64,000 nt of DNA. It comes from Scleroderma bovista (Eukaryota; Basidiomycota; Agaricomycetes; Boletales; Sclerodermataceae). The stretch covers positions 1 to 64,000 of the forward strand of contig JAYMGJ010000499.1 of assembly GCA_037178675.1 (NCBI GenBank), in the 5' to 3' direction. This document shows positions 22,313 to 33,265 of the stretch, piece after piece. Each line of letters begins with the position of its first letter. Position 1 is the stretch's first letter. A program made the translations under genes and the position numbers. The notes beneath the pieces are model-generated. The model did not search any database and had not been told where the DNA came from. It worked only from the letters and a program-made list of their open reading frames with translations.

Positions 22313-25300
22313 CTAGATGCTGCCAGAGGGAAACTGTAAGCCTAGTTGAGCTCTGAACTTCGCGAATTTCTCGCGGGGTAAGTTCTTGGTGAGCAGATTG
22401 GCAGGATTCTCAGCACCATCAATGAAGAATAGCTCCACATTACCTTTCGCGACTGACTCGCGGATTCTGTGGTAGCGGATGTCGATGTGCTTGGAGCGAG
22501 GCTCCATTACAGGGTTGGATGCCATGAATATGGACCCCTGATTATCACTGCAAATCGGGATAGCTTTCAGCTTATAGCCAAGCTCACCAAGCAAACTTCG
22601 AATCCAGGTAACTTGGCGAGCGCAATTGCTCAAAGCCATGTATTCGGCCTCAGTGGACAAGTATGCAATGGTCTTCTGCGCACGAGAAGTCCAACTGATC
22701 AAGCCATCTGCAAGTTTCAGGTAGAAACCTGTCTGTGAGAGGCGAGAGATAGGGTCTGATCCCCAATCTGAGTCCATGCATGCAATCAGGCCAGCACCGG
22801 ATCCACCATTGTACACTAGGGAGTAATTAGGTGTACCAATCAAGTAGCGACAAATATAAAGCACTTTGGACAGGTGGTCCTGGGATGGATTCGCGGCATG
22901 GCGCGAGAGATGGGTGACTGCAAAAGCAATGTCGGGCCTAGTGCCTAACATAAGGTACAGAAGGGACCCAATAACCATCTGGAAACGGGAGCGGAGTTCC
23001 GCATCAACAGGCTCTGTATTCTTGGGGGCATAGTAGCCAGCCGGCAGTGGGGTGCTTGCAGACTTTGCATTGAGCATGCCGCAGCGTTCGATGAACTTTT
23101 GGAGGTACGCGCATTGATCCAGGTGGATAGCGTGACCTTTGTGAGTGATTCGCATTTGGAGGAACTCCTTAGGTTCTCCAAGGTCTCTGCACTCCCATTT
23201 GCGCATGAACTGTGCTTTAATGGCATCAACAACAGCCTTGTTAGGGCCGCAGAATAGTGTGTCGTCAATGTAGATAATACCAATGACGATGTTGGTGCCT
23301 TTCTTCTTATAGAAGAAGATGCCTGCTTCAGATTTAAGGTGCTCAAACCCGAGCTCTTTGAGAGACTCATCAAGTGTGCGCCACCAAGCTAGGCCAGCCT
23401 GTTTGAAGCCATAGAGGGCATGCCAGAGGCGGAGCACTTTGTGCTCTTGCCCGGGAACTGCAAACCCTTTGGGTTGTTCCATGTAGATCTCTTCGTCGAG
23501 CTTGCCATACAAGTAGGCGCTCCGAACGTCAAGTCCAGTGATATACCAGTTTTCAAGTGCGGCAAGCGCAAGCATGAGGCGCACTGTTTCAAAGCGCACA
23601 ACTGGTGAGAAGACCTGGTCGAAATCTAATCCCTCGACCTGGGAGAAGCCTTTCGCTACTAAGCGGGCTTTCTTGCAGCCATCCGACTTCACGTCGAAGA
23701 CCCATCGATTCTTTATGACCTTCCGGTCTCAGGGACGGTCAACTAGCTCAAAGACCTTGCGCTTTCGCAGCACGTCGAGCTCTTCTTGGCAAGCAAGTTG
23801 CCAGAGTTTCTGCTCAGCTTGGGGTAAGCGAGCGATGTCCTTGTAGGACCAGTTGCGGACGCTCTTATATTGAGGCTCATGGGTTTCGAGGGCTTTGCCC
23901 ATCAGGTATCGGACTAGGTTTGCTCCCCCTTCCTCGCACATCTTTTGCACATCTTCCTCACTGGGCGTTGCAGAGGTGTCGGGGAAACCACCAGGGATAT
24001 GGTCTGGTGTGTCCGGTTGTGGGGGCCTAGGGGCCTCACCCACTGTTTCTTGCCATCGAGAGGCACTTTTGATATCCCGGAGTTGCTCGACGGGATGTCG
24101 CCGCTCACCATACACGTTACCGGGGCACAATGGCGCTCTACGTTCATGTTGGAGGCGGGCAGGGATATTCACTGCAGGGGGTCGCGGCGCATTCTGGCGG
24201 CGTTCAGCTTGGCCAGGGCGCTGCGGTGCCGGAGGTGGCGGATTTCTCGCCGGTGAAGGCGTTCTCAGTGCTGGTGGAGGCACTGGAGATGGTGTATGGG
24301 GAGGATTTATTTGGTTAGGCTCTTCCTCAGGAGCCTCAGGTTCCTCGCGCTTTGGATCGTCATCCTGCGCTTGGGGATGTGGGTAGCTGTCAAGTCCGGG
24401 TCTACTCCGGTAGGGGGTCCGGTCAAGTCCGGACAGAAGCGGACGAAGGGGGAGAGCAGAGGGCTGGACAAGAGATTAGTCCGGCCGGAGTTGGTGACCG
24501 CTTGGATTCAACGACTAAGGACAACGAGCGTTGATCCCTTGCGTAGGTTCCGGTCAAGAAGGGGAGACGGAGACAGAGACGGAGACGGGCAAGATCAGGA
24601 GTAGAGACTATGGTTGATTTCAGACTGAGGTATACAGGACGGAGTACAGGGTACTTATACTACGGAGAACTAGGGTCGAGTATTTACGGTGACAAGTAAA
24701 CAGCCCAAAGGGCGGACAAGGAATAACCGGAGTTGGGACTAGGTCAGGTCCGATGAAAATAAGTAAGGTCCGGAGAAAATACTACAAGGTAGAAGATATA
24801 AACAGAGCACAGAGAACTCACGGTACTACAGGGTTGACGGAGAAGTGAAGTAACGACTGGATAGGGATTAATGCAAAGGGTCGCACTTAGCGGAAGAGTA
24901 TGTGCGCGTCCGGGACCGGAGTAACGCGCAGAGGTCCGGAGTTGAACTGTAGTGCTGCGATGCGACCGGAGTAACCGGATAAGAGTCCAGAGTTGGACAT
25001 GGTCGTAACAGTAGCCATGGTCGTGTTCCACATCATCATCACTGTCAGTATCATCAGGGGGATTCCCTGGTCGATCAGTGGCTGGTTTCGGATTTACCCT
25101 TCCAAAAGGGTTCTCGAGAGGTTCATGCCTGTTCTTAGGGCAGCGAGGGAAATGACGCTCGTCAAAGACGTGTGAGCAGCGGTAAACACTGCATTGGTGG
25201 AGCGCATGAACAAAAAGTTGTGCTCATTGCCAGGGGCAACACCGACATAAGTCATAAGCTCTGACTTGGGAGCCATTTTATTCGCTCTAGCCATTGCTGG

Positions 25301-27850
25301 GAGGTATACAAATGCTCCACAGCCAAACACACATAGGTGGTTGATGTTAGGCATCTCCCCCTTAAGCATTTCATGGGGGGTGCGCCATCACAGGCGAGCT
25401 ACCGGAGTATGGTTGTAAATGTGGGTTGCGTGAGCAAACACAAATTCCCACCAGGAGTCAGGAATGCAGGCTTGATGCCGCATAGACTCAGCTTTATCCA
25501 TGAGAGTGCACCCTAAATGCTCGGCGCGGCCATTCTGCATGGGAGTTCTTGTAGCACTTTGATATATTTTAATTCCTTTCTCAAGGAGTGCTCGATCAAA
25601 CAGATTGGATTTATACTCTCCGCCGGCATCGGACATCCATCCAACGACGTGCGTATCATGTTGGACGCGCACCATTTCAAGGAAATCTTTGGCAGCTGTA
25701 ATCGCTGCAGCTTTGGAGCGAAGAGGCATAGTCCAGGCGTGAGAAGTATAGTCGTCGTAGAAGGTGATAACGTATTTAAACTTCCGGTACAACGTAACCG
25801 GGAAGGATTTCAGATCAGAGTGCACCACCTTGAAGGGCTTGGAAGCACGTCTTTCATTCTCTGGGAAAGCTCGATTGGGCATCTTGCCAAGAGCACACCC
25901 AGGGCAAACACAGTCCTCGGTTGGAAAGTGGATCTCCGGGAAGCGCTGCGTATGTTTTTGTGCGCACCGGAGTACTTCCTTTGAGGGGTGCCCAAATCTC
26001 TGGTGCATAATGTCGTAATCGACTTTGCTCACGGAGGCGATATAGTTAGATCTAATTATTGGGATAGATCTAATCCCAAAAATGATGTTGCGATCGTCTT
26101 CTGGGTCTGGCCCAAACCATAGGTGTTCTGCTTTATGGATGAGGCTAATGCCTCACTTATCGCCAGTGACTTTGTAATTACGCTGGAGCATTTCGCCCAT
26201 AAAAATAAGGCGTGCAGTAGCGCCTGGCATATGGAGCACTTGGGTGAGTGTAATGACTTTCTCATCCCCTGAGTTGTGGTCTAGGCACCAGAGTAATACC
26301 GTGCCAATGCCAGCAATTAGTGCTACACCATTAGCTGTTTTGGTGTAGTGCGCTCGCTTTAGTGCATTATAGGAGGCGAAATCGCCTATGTCACTGGTGA
26401 AGTGGTGTGATGCGCCAGAGTCTAGGAGCCAGAAGGCACCAGAAAGTTCACTATCATCAACCATTTTTCCCTTACAGCCAGCACAGTGTGCATCATTCAG
26501 ACACGAACAGATATATGCATTGCTCGAGGGGACACGACACGACATATTGTAGTTACTACTCGCTATATACAGTGACGGCATAAAGCGCACATGTAAAGGG
26601 AGCGTGTCAGTGTCGGTCAGCATGCGTGCAGAAGGTACTTGCCTGAAAAGGCTGGCCTCCGCGCCCATCGCCATCGACGTCGCATTGTAGCGGTCGAGGA
26701 CCATCGCGTCAATCTCGTTGAACTCATCGTCGGCGAAGGGCTCATGAGCGAATGGTTCATCATCCCCAAGAGAGATGGCATCCTCCTCATACATCGTGAT
26801 GCGCTCCTCAAGGCGAGGGCACTTCAGCGAGGAGGGACCGGCCTCGGGCTGGTCCAGGTTCGCACTTGCCATCAACACAACTTGGTCGAGGGTGCGGATG
26901 GTCTGGCAGGAGGGCTCTACCCCCAAGTGGTGTGCCAAGTTGAAGGCCTTAATAGTATTTGTGAATGCGGGGGGGCCGTAGTGGGCAGCACCAGGAGTGT
27001 GAGCCAGGGCGCGAGGGTCGACGGTGGGCTCTGGTCCATCATAGTGGACGTAAGTGGCGAAGGCTGCCTGTTGGGCGTTCTCGCAGCGAGTGCGAGCCTT
27101 CTTGCCGCCACAGCGTGTGCAGCCTCCTTGTCCTTGGGCAGGAGTGTTTCCGCTCACACCGCCGTTGGACCCGCCTTGCTGCTGCTGCTGCTGCTGGGCA
27201 AATTTGGGGTCAGCCGGCTTGCGCTTCACAGCGCTAAGCTTGTTGGCCTGTGGGCCCTTACCACCGGCGCGCGAAGAGGCGCCTTTCTGCTCAAAGGAGA
27301 GCGTGGCGGCCTTGACGATCCCGTCGGGCTTCAGATTTTTGATTTCATCTGGCGACGTCTGGCTGAGTATTTGAGCTACAACCTCCATAGTAGGAGGGAG
27401 CTTGCAGAGGATGATCATTGCCTGCACGGGGGCAGCGAACTCGAAGCCGGTGTCTTTGAGGTACGGGAAGTGGCTAAGCACTTTGGTGATGGCCGGAGCG
27501 GGATGGGAGCCAGCAGGAATGGTGGTTGCCAGGAGCTTGCTAAGCTCAGCATAGGCAGAGCCAATACTGGGGGCGCCGAAGTTCTTCAGGTGGTCCCAGA
27601 CTTCCTTAACGCTGTCGAGATTCGAGACAGCGACCTGGATGGAGGGCGCAAGGCGCAAGGTGATGTTACCAAGCGCTCTCTCAGTGTTGTCGTCCCATTC
27701 CTTTCGGTTGTTGTGACCGTCAGCAGGTTGCATCGTCGAGTAAACGTACCATTGGACTTGTGCCTAAAGGTAGGCCTGCATAGAGGTGTGCCACTGCTGC
27801 CAGTTGGAGCCAGTGAACACGGGAACCATCTTGTCGAGAGCGCTGGACAT
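22313..27850 (-). pseudogene. Copia-1 gag-pol polyprotein
   Basis: Begins MSSALDKMVPVFTGSNWQQW at 27850. Gag shows FGAPSIGSAYAEL and a degenerate knuckle (CTRCGGKKARTRC, no His). Protease has FWLLDSGASHHF (~26430). Integrase has the HHCC start (HQRFGHPSKEV...CPGCALGK), HSDLKSF, SDAGGEYKS and a TxxPMQNGRAEH-like segment. RT has DVRSAYLYGKL and an intact YIDD (~23265). RNase H has SDNQGS and KHIDIRYHRIRE, ending at 22313. Breaks: TAG near 27767, TGA 26155-26153 (the related copy at 63076-63074 has CGA), TGA 25390-25388, the LTR-C insertion at 24388-25010, and TGA 23731-23729 (PRDRK expected). Confidence 0.9.
24388..25010 (-). mobile_element. Solo LTR-C inside Copia-1
   Basis: 623-bp LTR-C, on the plus strand TGTCAAGTCC...GGTCGTAACA, with a perfect GTAGC duplication (24383-24387, 25011-25015). 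It interrupts the Copia-1 integrase-RT linker. Being the innermost layer and rich in CCGG, it is one of the youngest insertions. Confidence 0.92.
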
Positions 27851-28233
27851 GGTGATATTCTGTTGGGAGTCAACAGAGTCAGCAAATGAATGTGACAATG
27901 GACAAGCAAGAAAAGAAGAAACACCTGAGTGCTAGTGAAAGCACTTCTGTCAACAGCTTACTCATGACTAGGTCATGCCAGCACAAGTCGTTGACAATGT
28001 TCGCCATAGTTGGCGCAAGTCATCAACGAACTTTGCCTGGGGCAATACAGGTGCTCAACTAGGAGCTCACTGTCTGGCGCAAGTCGTCGACCAACTTCGC
28101 CTTGTGGCTGTGCAGGGGCTCAGCTAGGAGCTCACTGTGGTCCACAGTGTCAAGCTAGTTAAAGCGACACTCAGGGAGCTGGAGCGCTGCCTGGTGCATT
28201 GCTGCACACAGTGCACTCACAGGGCTCATAACC
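27851..28233 (-). other. Copia-1 leader
   Basis: Untranslated region between the 5' LTR and the gag start. It contains two copies of a ~40-bp repeat around GTCGTTGACAATGTTCGCC / GTCGTCGACCAACTTCGCC (about 27985 and 28085). No gene. Confidence 0.6.
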
Positions 28234-28521
28234 TGTTGAAGCAATACCTATATATGTAGAGGAACTGCTACTCCAACTCACCTGTTGGGTGGAGTGCACA
28301 ACCTGAGATGGTAGCGGTAGCTGGTCAAGAGCTGTTATATTATATAAGCGATGAACACTGTTTATATACAACAAACATTGTGATGTGTGACTGTGACGTG
28401 TGATGTGTGACATGTAACATCTACTCTAAAGAGGACTATTACTAAGTCTACACTAATATGGGTCGCAGTCTTGTGCGCACTTCGTCGACGGTTTACGCCG
28501 GGTGCACGTGCGACTTCCACA
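28234..28521 (-). repeat. Copia-1 5' LTR
   Basis: 288-bp LTR partner of 21979-22266. It ends CTTCCACA at 28521, one base different from CTTCAACA in its partner. It is followed by GAGAT, where the Plavaka C-terminal exon resumes. Confidence 0.92.
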
Positions 28522-29029
28522 GAGATTGACAATGATGTCCCCATGGATGACTCAAGCAGTGACAAGGAAGAAAGCAACAAGGAAAGCAAGGATGATGGGT
28601 CAGAAATGGAAGAGGTCGATGGCGGAGATGATACAAAGCTGATTGACGATGAACTCAACAATGAAATGGGAGAATATGGGTACAGTGGACTGGATCAAAT
28701 ACTGGATGATGACGAAGGTGACGTTGAAGTATCTGGCGATGAAGATGCACTGGGCCTGGAGGATGGGAAGATCCTGATGATGAGGTTGGACATGCTGAGC
28801 TCTGAGCTCGCTTGGTTTTCTTGTTGATGCACACATTTTTTTGCCTGGTACTAGTATGCATTTTGACGAGCATCTCACACAATTCAACTGTTGCAATGTT
28901 GATGTTCTTTACCATGTAAATTTCGTGCCAATGCTGGCTAGGTCTTGCTTGACATGGCATGAGGAACACACTATGTATGTACAGATGAGCTAATCCTAGG
29001 GAGTCCTTGGTCGAGCTGGCACGGCTGTG

Positions 29030-29200
29030 TAACTTTCTTGCTAGGCCTTGCAAGGCCTAGCGAGGTGTGGGTCTGACTCTTGCCAAACTTGACCAGGTCT
29101 AAGATTCCCTTGCAAGGACTAGCTAGACATTGCTAGAATCACTGGGTTTCTCCAAGGCTTGCAAGGTGATGCTAGGTAGGTTTCACCTCTTTTGCTGATG
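29030..29200. repeat. Plavaka right end: subterminal repeats and TIR
   Basis: Mirror of the left end: CTTGCTAGGC, CTTGCAAGGC, ACTAGCTAG and CTTGCAAGG units, then the inverted terminus CCTCTTTTGCTGATG ending at 29200. The 28828-29030 stretch before it is the 3' flank of the transposase. Confidence 0.8.
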
Positions 29201-29841
29201 GTGCTGGAGACCCCCACAACCATCCGATCTGGATGACCGACTGGGAAGAGTTCATTATTGAACTCCAAACAACCTTTGGTCCCCACGACCCTGTTGCTGA
29301 CGCCAAGCATCAGCTCAACCACCTCCACATGAAGGAAAACCATTGTGCTAATCAATACATGGTTGACTTCAACCGCATCACGTCCCAGGTTCAGGGCTAT
29401 GGTGATGGCGCCCTGCGTCATCACTTCTATACAGGTCTCCCCGACCAAATCAAGGATGAGATAAGCTGCATTGGTAAACCGCACACTCTGAATGGTCTTT
29501 GTGTCCTCACCCAGGAGATCGATGCCCGATATTGGGAACGCAAGGAAGAGGTTGCTCTTCAGAACAAGACCTCTACCAGCACTAGTACCAACACCCCCAA
29601 CACCAAGTCGGGTAAGACTGACAAGGGTAAATCCTCAGGCAACGCTGCCCAGTCTTCTTTGTCATCAAGCCCGACTCAGAAAACTAACAAGTCGGGCAAG
29701 ACTGCTGAGCTTTCGGACAAGCTCGGCAAGGACGGCAAGCTGACCTCTGAGGAATGCAAGCACAGGTTCAACATGAATCTGTGCATGTTCTGTGGTGCAA
29801 CTGGCCACAAGGCCAAGGACTGCCCCAAGTCAGGCTCTTGA
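29201..29841 (+). pseudogene. Gypsy-1 gag (3' part) with zinc knuckle
   Basis: Resumes the gag domain after the Plavaka element (GAGDPHN, DWEEFIIELQTTFGPHDPVA, YMVDFNRITSQVQGYGD), then a Ser/Thr/Lys-rich linker and an intact zinc knuckle CMFCGATGHKAKDC (CX2CX4HX4C). TGA at 29839-29841 stands where Gypsy-2 has CGA (6847-6849), a directly observed CGA/TGA pair. Confidence 0.9.
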
Positions 29842-32800
29842 GCAGCCAAGGCTAGGGCAGCTACCACCACCACTATGAACACCACGTCAGAAGCCAAACT
29901 GACAGCCTCCACCGAGGCAAAAAAATAGATAGCAACTCCCAAGACTCCGCACAGAGTGGGAGTTGCGTTGTTCCTGACTGTGCACCTATGGAGGCCCAAC
30001 TCAACACAGCCACTCTTTCCGATCCAAACTCTCTCCGACCCTCTATAACAATCGTTGACCATACTATGCCTTCCTTTCCTGCATTAGTAGATTTGGGTTC
30101 TACCCATTGTTTTGTAGATCCATCTTTTGCCAATATGAACACTCTTTCACGCTACTCAGTATCCCCAATCGTTCTCCGACTATTCGACAGTACCACCACC
30201 ACCATAATCACCGAAGCAACTGATCTACCCATCCAATTTCCCTCTGGCGACATCACCCTGATGACATTTTATGTCACCCCATTGGACTCTGACTGTAAGA
30301 TTGTTCTCGGACACAACTGGCTCACCCAATACAATCCATTGATTGACTGGGTACTGAGCAGTATCAAGTTCAGAACATCTACACAGCAAGTGCCAACCCT
30401 GAGCTCACTCCCCGACCCTGTAGTGCCCTCACCAAGCATGCTGAGACTCAACGCTACGTCAGTCTCGTCTCCTTCCCCGACCGACTCGCCTCAGGCTCCC
30501 AGTCTTCGGGCACCTCCTATCGCTCTCATCAACGCTGCAGCCTTTCTGAAGGCTTGCCAGCTTGATGGCTCTCAACAGTTCTCTATTCAGCTGAAGCCTG
30601 ATGGCAGCCTTCCCGCTGCGTCGGTTGACGCTACTCCTGACCTCTCCTCTGTCCCCGAGGCATACCACAACTTTGCCAACGTCTTTAGCAAGGTGAAAGC
30701 ATCGGTACTCGCACCTCATTGGGAATATGACCTTAAGATAGAACTGGGAGAAGGAGCGCCATTACCGCCCAGTAGACTCTACTCTCTCTCCCCTGTCGAG
30801 CTCAAAACCCTTTGGGCATTCATTGATGAAAACCTTCGCTTTAGTTTCATCCATCCGACCTCATCCTCCCATGCAGCCCCTGTACTCTTCATCAAGAAGA
30901 AGGACGGCTCTCTCCGACTTTGCGTCAACTACTGAGGACTCAACAAAATATCAAAGAAGGATCGGTACCCGCTACCTCTCATCTCCGACCTACTCGACTC
31001 CCCAAGTCAGGCAAAGGTCTATACCAAAATTGATCTTCGACATGCTTACCATCTGGTTCGCATTGCCAAAGGTGATGAGTGGAAAACCGCCTTCAGGACT
31101 CGCTATGGCTTGTATGAGTGGCAGGTGATGCCCTTCGGTCTCACCAACACCCCTGCAGCCTTTCAGCGATTTGTCAACTCGGTCTTCGCGGACATGCTCG
31201 ATGTCTGCGTTGTAGTCTACCTCAACGACATCTTAGTCTACTCGGACAATATGGAGGACCATACTGAACACGTTCGGGAAGTGCTTCAGTGACTCTGCCA
31301 GCACAAGCTTTACGCCAAGCCTGAAAAGTGTGAGTTCCATTCAGACTTGGTGGAGTACCTGAGGTACTTCCTCTCCCCCAACGGTTTGACAATGTTGCAA
31401 GACAAAGTCAAGACAATCTGTGATTGGCCCAAACCTCGCAAGGTGAAGGTCATTCAGTCCTTCCTGGGCTTCATGAACTTTTACTGTCAATTTATTTTCA
31501 ATTACTCTGATATAGTGGTTCCATTAACTCGGTTGACATGGAAAGATGCCCCCTGGGATTTCTCTGACGTCTGCCGATGGTCATTCAACCAACCCAAGAA
31601 GGCCTTCACCACAGCTCCCATCCTCACCCATTTCCAGCCAGGCGCCCAACTAACAGTCGAGACTGACACTTTGGACTACGCGATCGCCAGTATCCTATCC
31701 ATCACAGGTTCAGATGCCGAGATACGACCAATTGCGTTTTACTCTCGCACTCTGACCGTGCCCAAGCTAAATTATGATACACACAACAAGGAGCTCCTCG
31801 CTATTTTCGAGGCCTTCAAGACCTGGCATCATTATCTGGAGGGCCCTGCCTTCCCGATTGACGTTGTGACCGACCACAAGAATTTGGAGTACTTTTCTAC
31901 CTCTAAGGTTCTCACCTGTCGGCAAGCCCGATGGTCAAAATACCTCTCCTTTTTCAACCTGGTCATTCATTTCTGACCTGGTAAACTTGGTACAAAGCCC
32001 GACACCTTGACTAGATGCTGGGACATCTACCCCAAAGAGGGGGATAGGGGCTTCACCCGAGTCAATCCACAGAACCTCCGACTGGTGTTCATGGCTGAAC
32101 AGCTCACCGATTCCCTTCACCCAACATACCTACACACTCCAGTACTCAGAGCAAGTGCACTCATGGATGTCAAGCGTCTCCATGCTGATATCCTAGCCAA
32201 CCTCCTGACTGATCCCATCGCTAAAGCCCACCTCTCAGACACATCAAATCCCCGATGGTCAACTGACGAGACTGGTTACCTACATCTCGATGGCCGCATG
32301 TATGTTTCTGAGGCCGATGACCTATGTCTTCGTGTCCTCAGATACAAGCATGACCATTCCCTATCGGGACACTTCGGTCAGAACCGCACCCTAGAGCTCA
32401 TTCGTTGCAAATACACATGGCCAGGCATTTGTACCTATGTAAAGGACTATGTTAAGTCCTCCACAGCCTGCACCCGAGCTAAGACGCCACGTCACCAACC
32501 CTATGGGATGCTCAAGCAATTACCAGTCCCCAACCAACCTTGGAATTCCATCTCGATGGATTTCATCGAGCAACTCCCATCCTCATCCGGCATCACAGCC
32601 ATACTGGTAGTCATAGACCGACTATCAAAGCAAGCCATATTCATCCCGACTCACGACACAATAACTTCCCCCGAGCTCACACAGCTCTTCCTACTACACG
32701 TCTTTGCTAAGCACGGCGTCCCCGCGCACATAACATCTGACCGAGGCTCAGAGTTCGTCTCCCATTTCTTCCGATCACTCGGTAAGGCCTTAGATATGAA

Positions 32801-33165
32801 ATTACATTTCACTTCAGGCTATCACCCAGAAGGTGACGGACAGACCGAGCGAGCTAATCAAACACTCGAGCAATACCTCAGGATGTACTGCAATTACCAG
32901 CAGGACAATTGGTTGGACTTACTACCTCTTGCCGAGTTCGCCTACAACAATGCCCCTAGCGCTACGACTGGCGTATCACCATTTTTCGCGAACAAAGGAT
33001 ACCACTCGAACCTCGCTGTGCACCCCGAGTGTGATCTCTCATCGGCTTCAGCATGGGAATACGCAGTTGATTGCGACCGATCCCGGACACACATCAGAAC
33101 TTGTGGCCAACTATCATAAGGCCTACCTGACTAAGCCAGGCCCCTTAGAAAGCCTCTCACGCTAA
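29842..33165 (+). pseudogene. Gypsy-1 pol: protease, RT, RNase H, integrase
   Basis: Pol polyprotein making the enzymes of reverse transcription and integration. Protease: VDLGSTHCF (family DSG; Ser to Leu is one CpG transition). [44 protein letters not shown] and YLND at 31218-31229 instead of YxDD, so the first catalytic Asp is lost. RNase H: ETDTLDYAI, HNKELLAI. Integrase: zinc-binding end with SSTACTRAK (first Cys lost), then D (SMDFIEQLP), D (TSDRGSEF) and E (GQTERANQTLEQ). TGA at 30933-30935, 31290-31292 and 31974-31976 each replaces a predicted Arg. At about 33080 the frame jumps from integrase WEYAVD to the very C-terminal segment GHTSELVANYH, so the GPY/F and chromodomain region was deleted. 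Confidence 0.92.
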
Positions 33166-33265
33166 GTCGTCCAAATCACCAAACAAAAATCTATTAACAA
33201 GTGTACAAAACAAAGAAAAAAGAAAAAAGAAAACTAAATACAAGTACATTTTAGTAGCAGTCTGA

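Larger units (their letters stand above)
21979..28521 (-). mobile_element. Copia-1, Ty1/copia element with both LTRs
   Basis: Minus-strand copia element inserted in the Plavaka transposase C-terminus, with 288-bp LTRs (28234-28521 and 21979-22266) and a perfect GAGAT duplication (21974-21978, 28522-28526). The purine tract (CAGCGAGGGGGAG, minus strand) abuts the 3' LTR at 22267. The sequence after the 5' LTR on the minus strand (GGTTATGAGCC) is a possible primer-binding site. Without the LTR-C at 24388-25010 it is about 5.9 kb. The gag-protease-integrase-RT-RNase H order is that of copia. Confidence 0.93.
17650..28827 (+). pseudogene. Plavaka transposase, split by Copia-1
   Basis: Large DDE-type transposase of the Plavaka family, which would cut and insert the element DNA in the nucleus. 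Start ATG 17650 opens a zinc finger (CPSCGKTVKGECGLSVHIS) and a Glu/Arg-rich coiled coil. Family landmarks follow: TVWHLMGWFYNN, EGLHYRKITEVVKSAF, WSDLTHLASFG, KSLEDLNGLV, HHLAYIP, LTHCKHELMQAIW, FTYAADYPEK, HKFKLGVWKATLAHL, KLHALGDY, HRIRQ, AHLIPAF and DWYYVNIF...MRYQGGGVGH. Introns (each ~45-53 bp) lie at 17914-17966, 19068-19114, 19342-19388, 19639-19685, 19853-19901, 20008-20060, 20761-20808, 21133-21177 and about 21779-21823; one 290-bp intron is at 20337-20626. TGA at 18633-18635 and 19927-19929 replaces expected Arg. Copia-1 cuts it at 21979; the acidic C-terminus resumes at 28522 and ends at 28827. Confidence 0.87.
10741..29200 (+). mobile_element. Plavaka-type DNA transposon (CACTA-like), 18.5 kb with insertions
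   Basis: DNA transposon with inverted ends CATCAGCAAAAGAGGCGAAA (10741-) and its reverse complement ending at 29200, flanked by GT on both sides (10739-10740, 29201-29202). The gypsy gag sequence rejoins across it (CCTACTCGGT / GCTGGAGACC). It carries two genes: a DUF6698-like gene (minus, 11790-13504) and the Plavaka transposase (plus, 17650-28827). LTR-A copies at 13562 and 14973 and Copia-1 at 21979 were added later; without them the element is about 8.1 kb. Both ends have subterminal repeats. Both genes are broken, so this copy is inactive. Confidence 0.88.

Noticed and set aside
23895..24386. 163-residue plus-strand frame rich in Gly/Ser
   Set aside because: Shadow of the Pro-rich Copia-1 integrase-RT linker.
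26639..27889. 416-residue plus-strand frame
   Set aside because: Antisense shadow of Copia-1 gag-protease; the minus strand carries the recognisable motifs.
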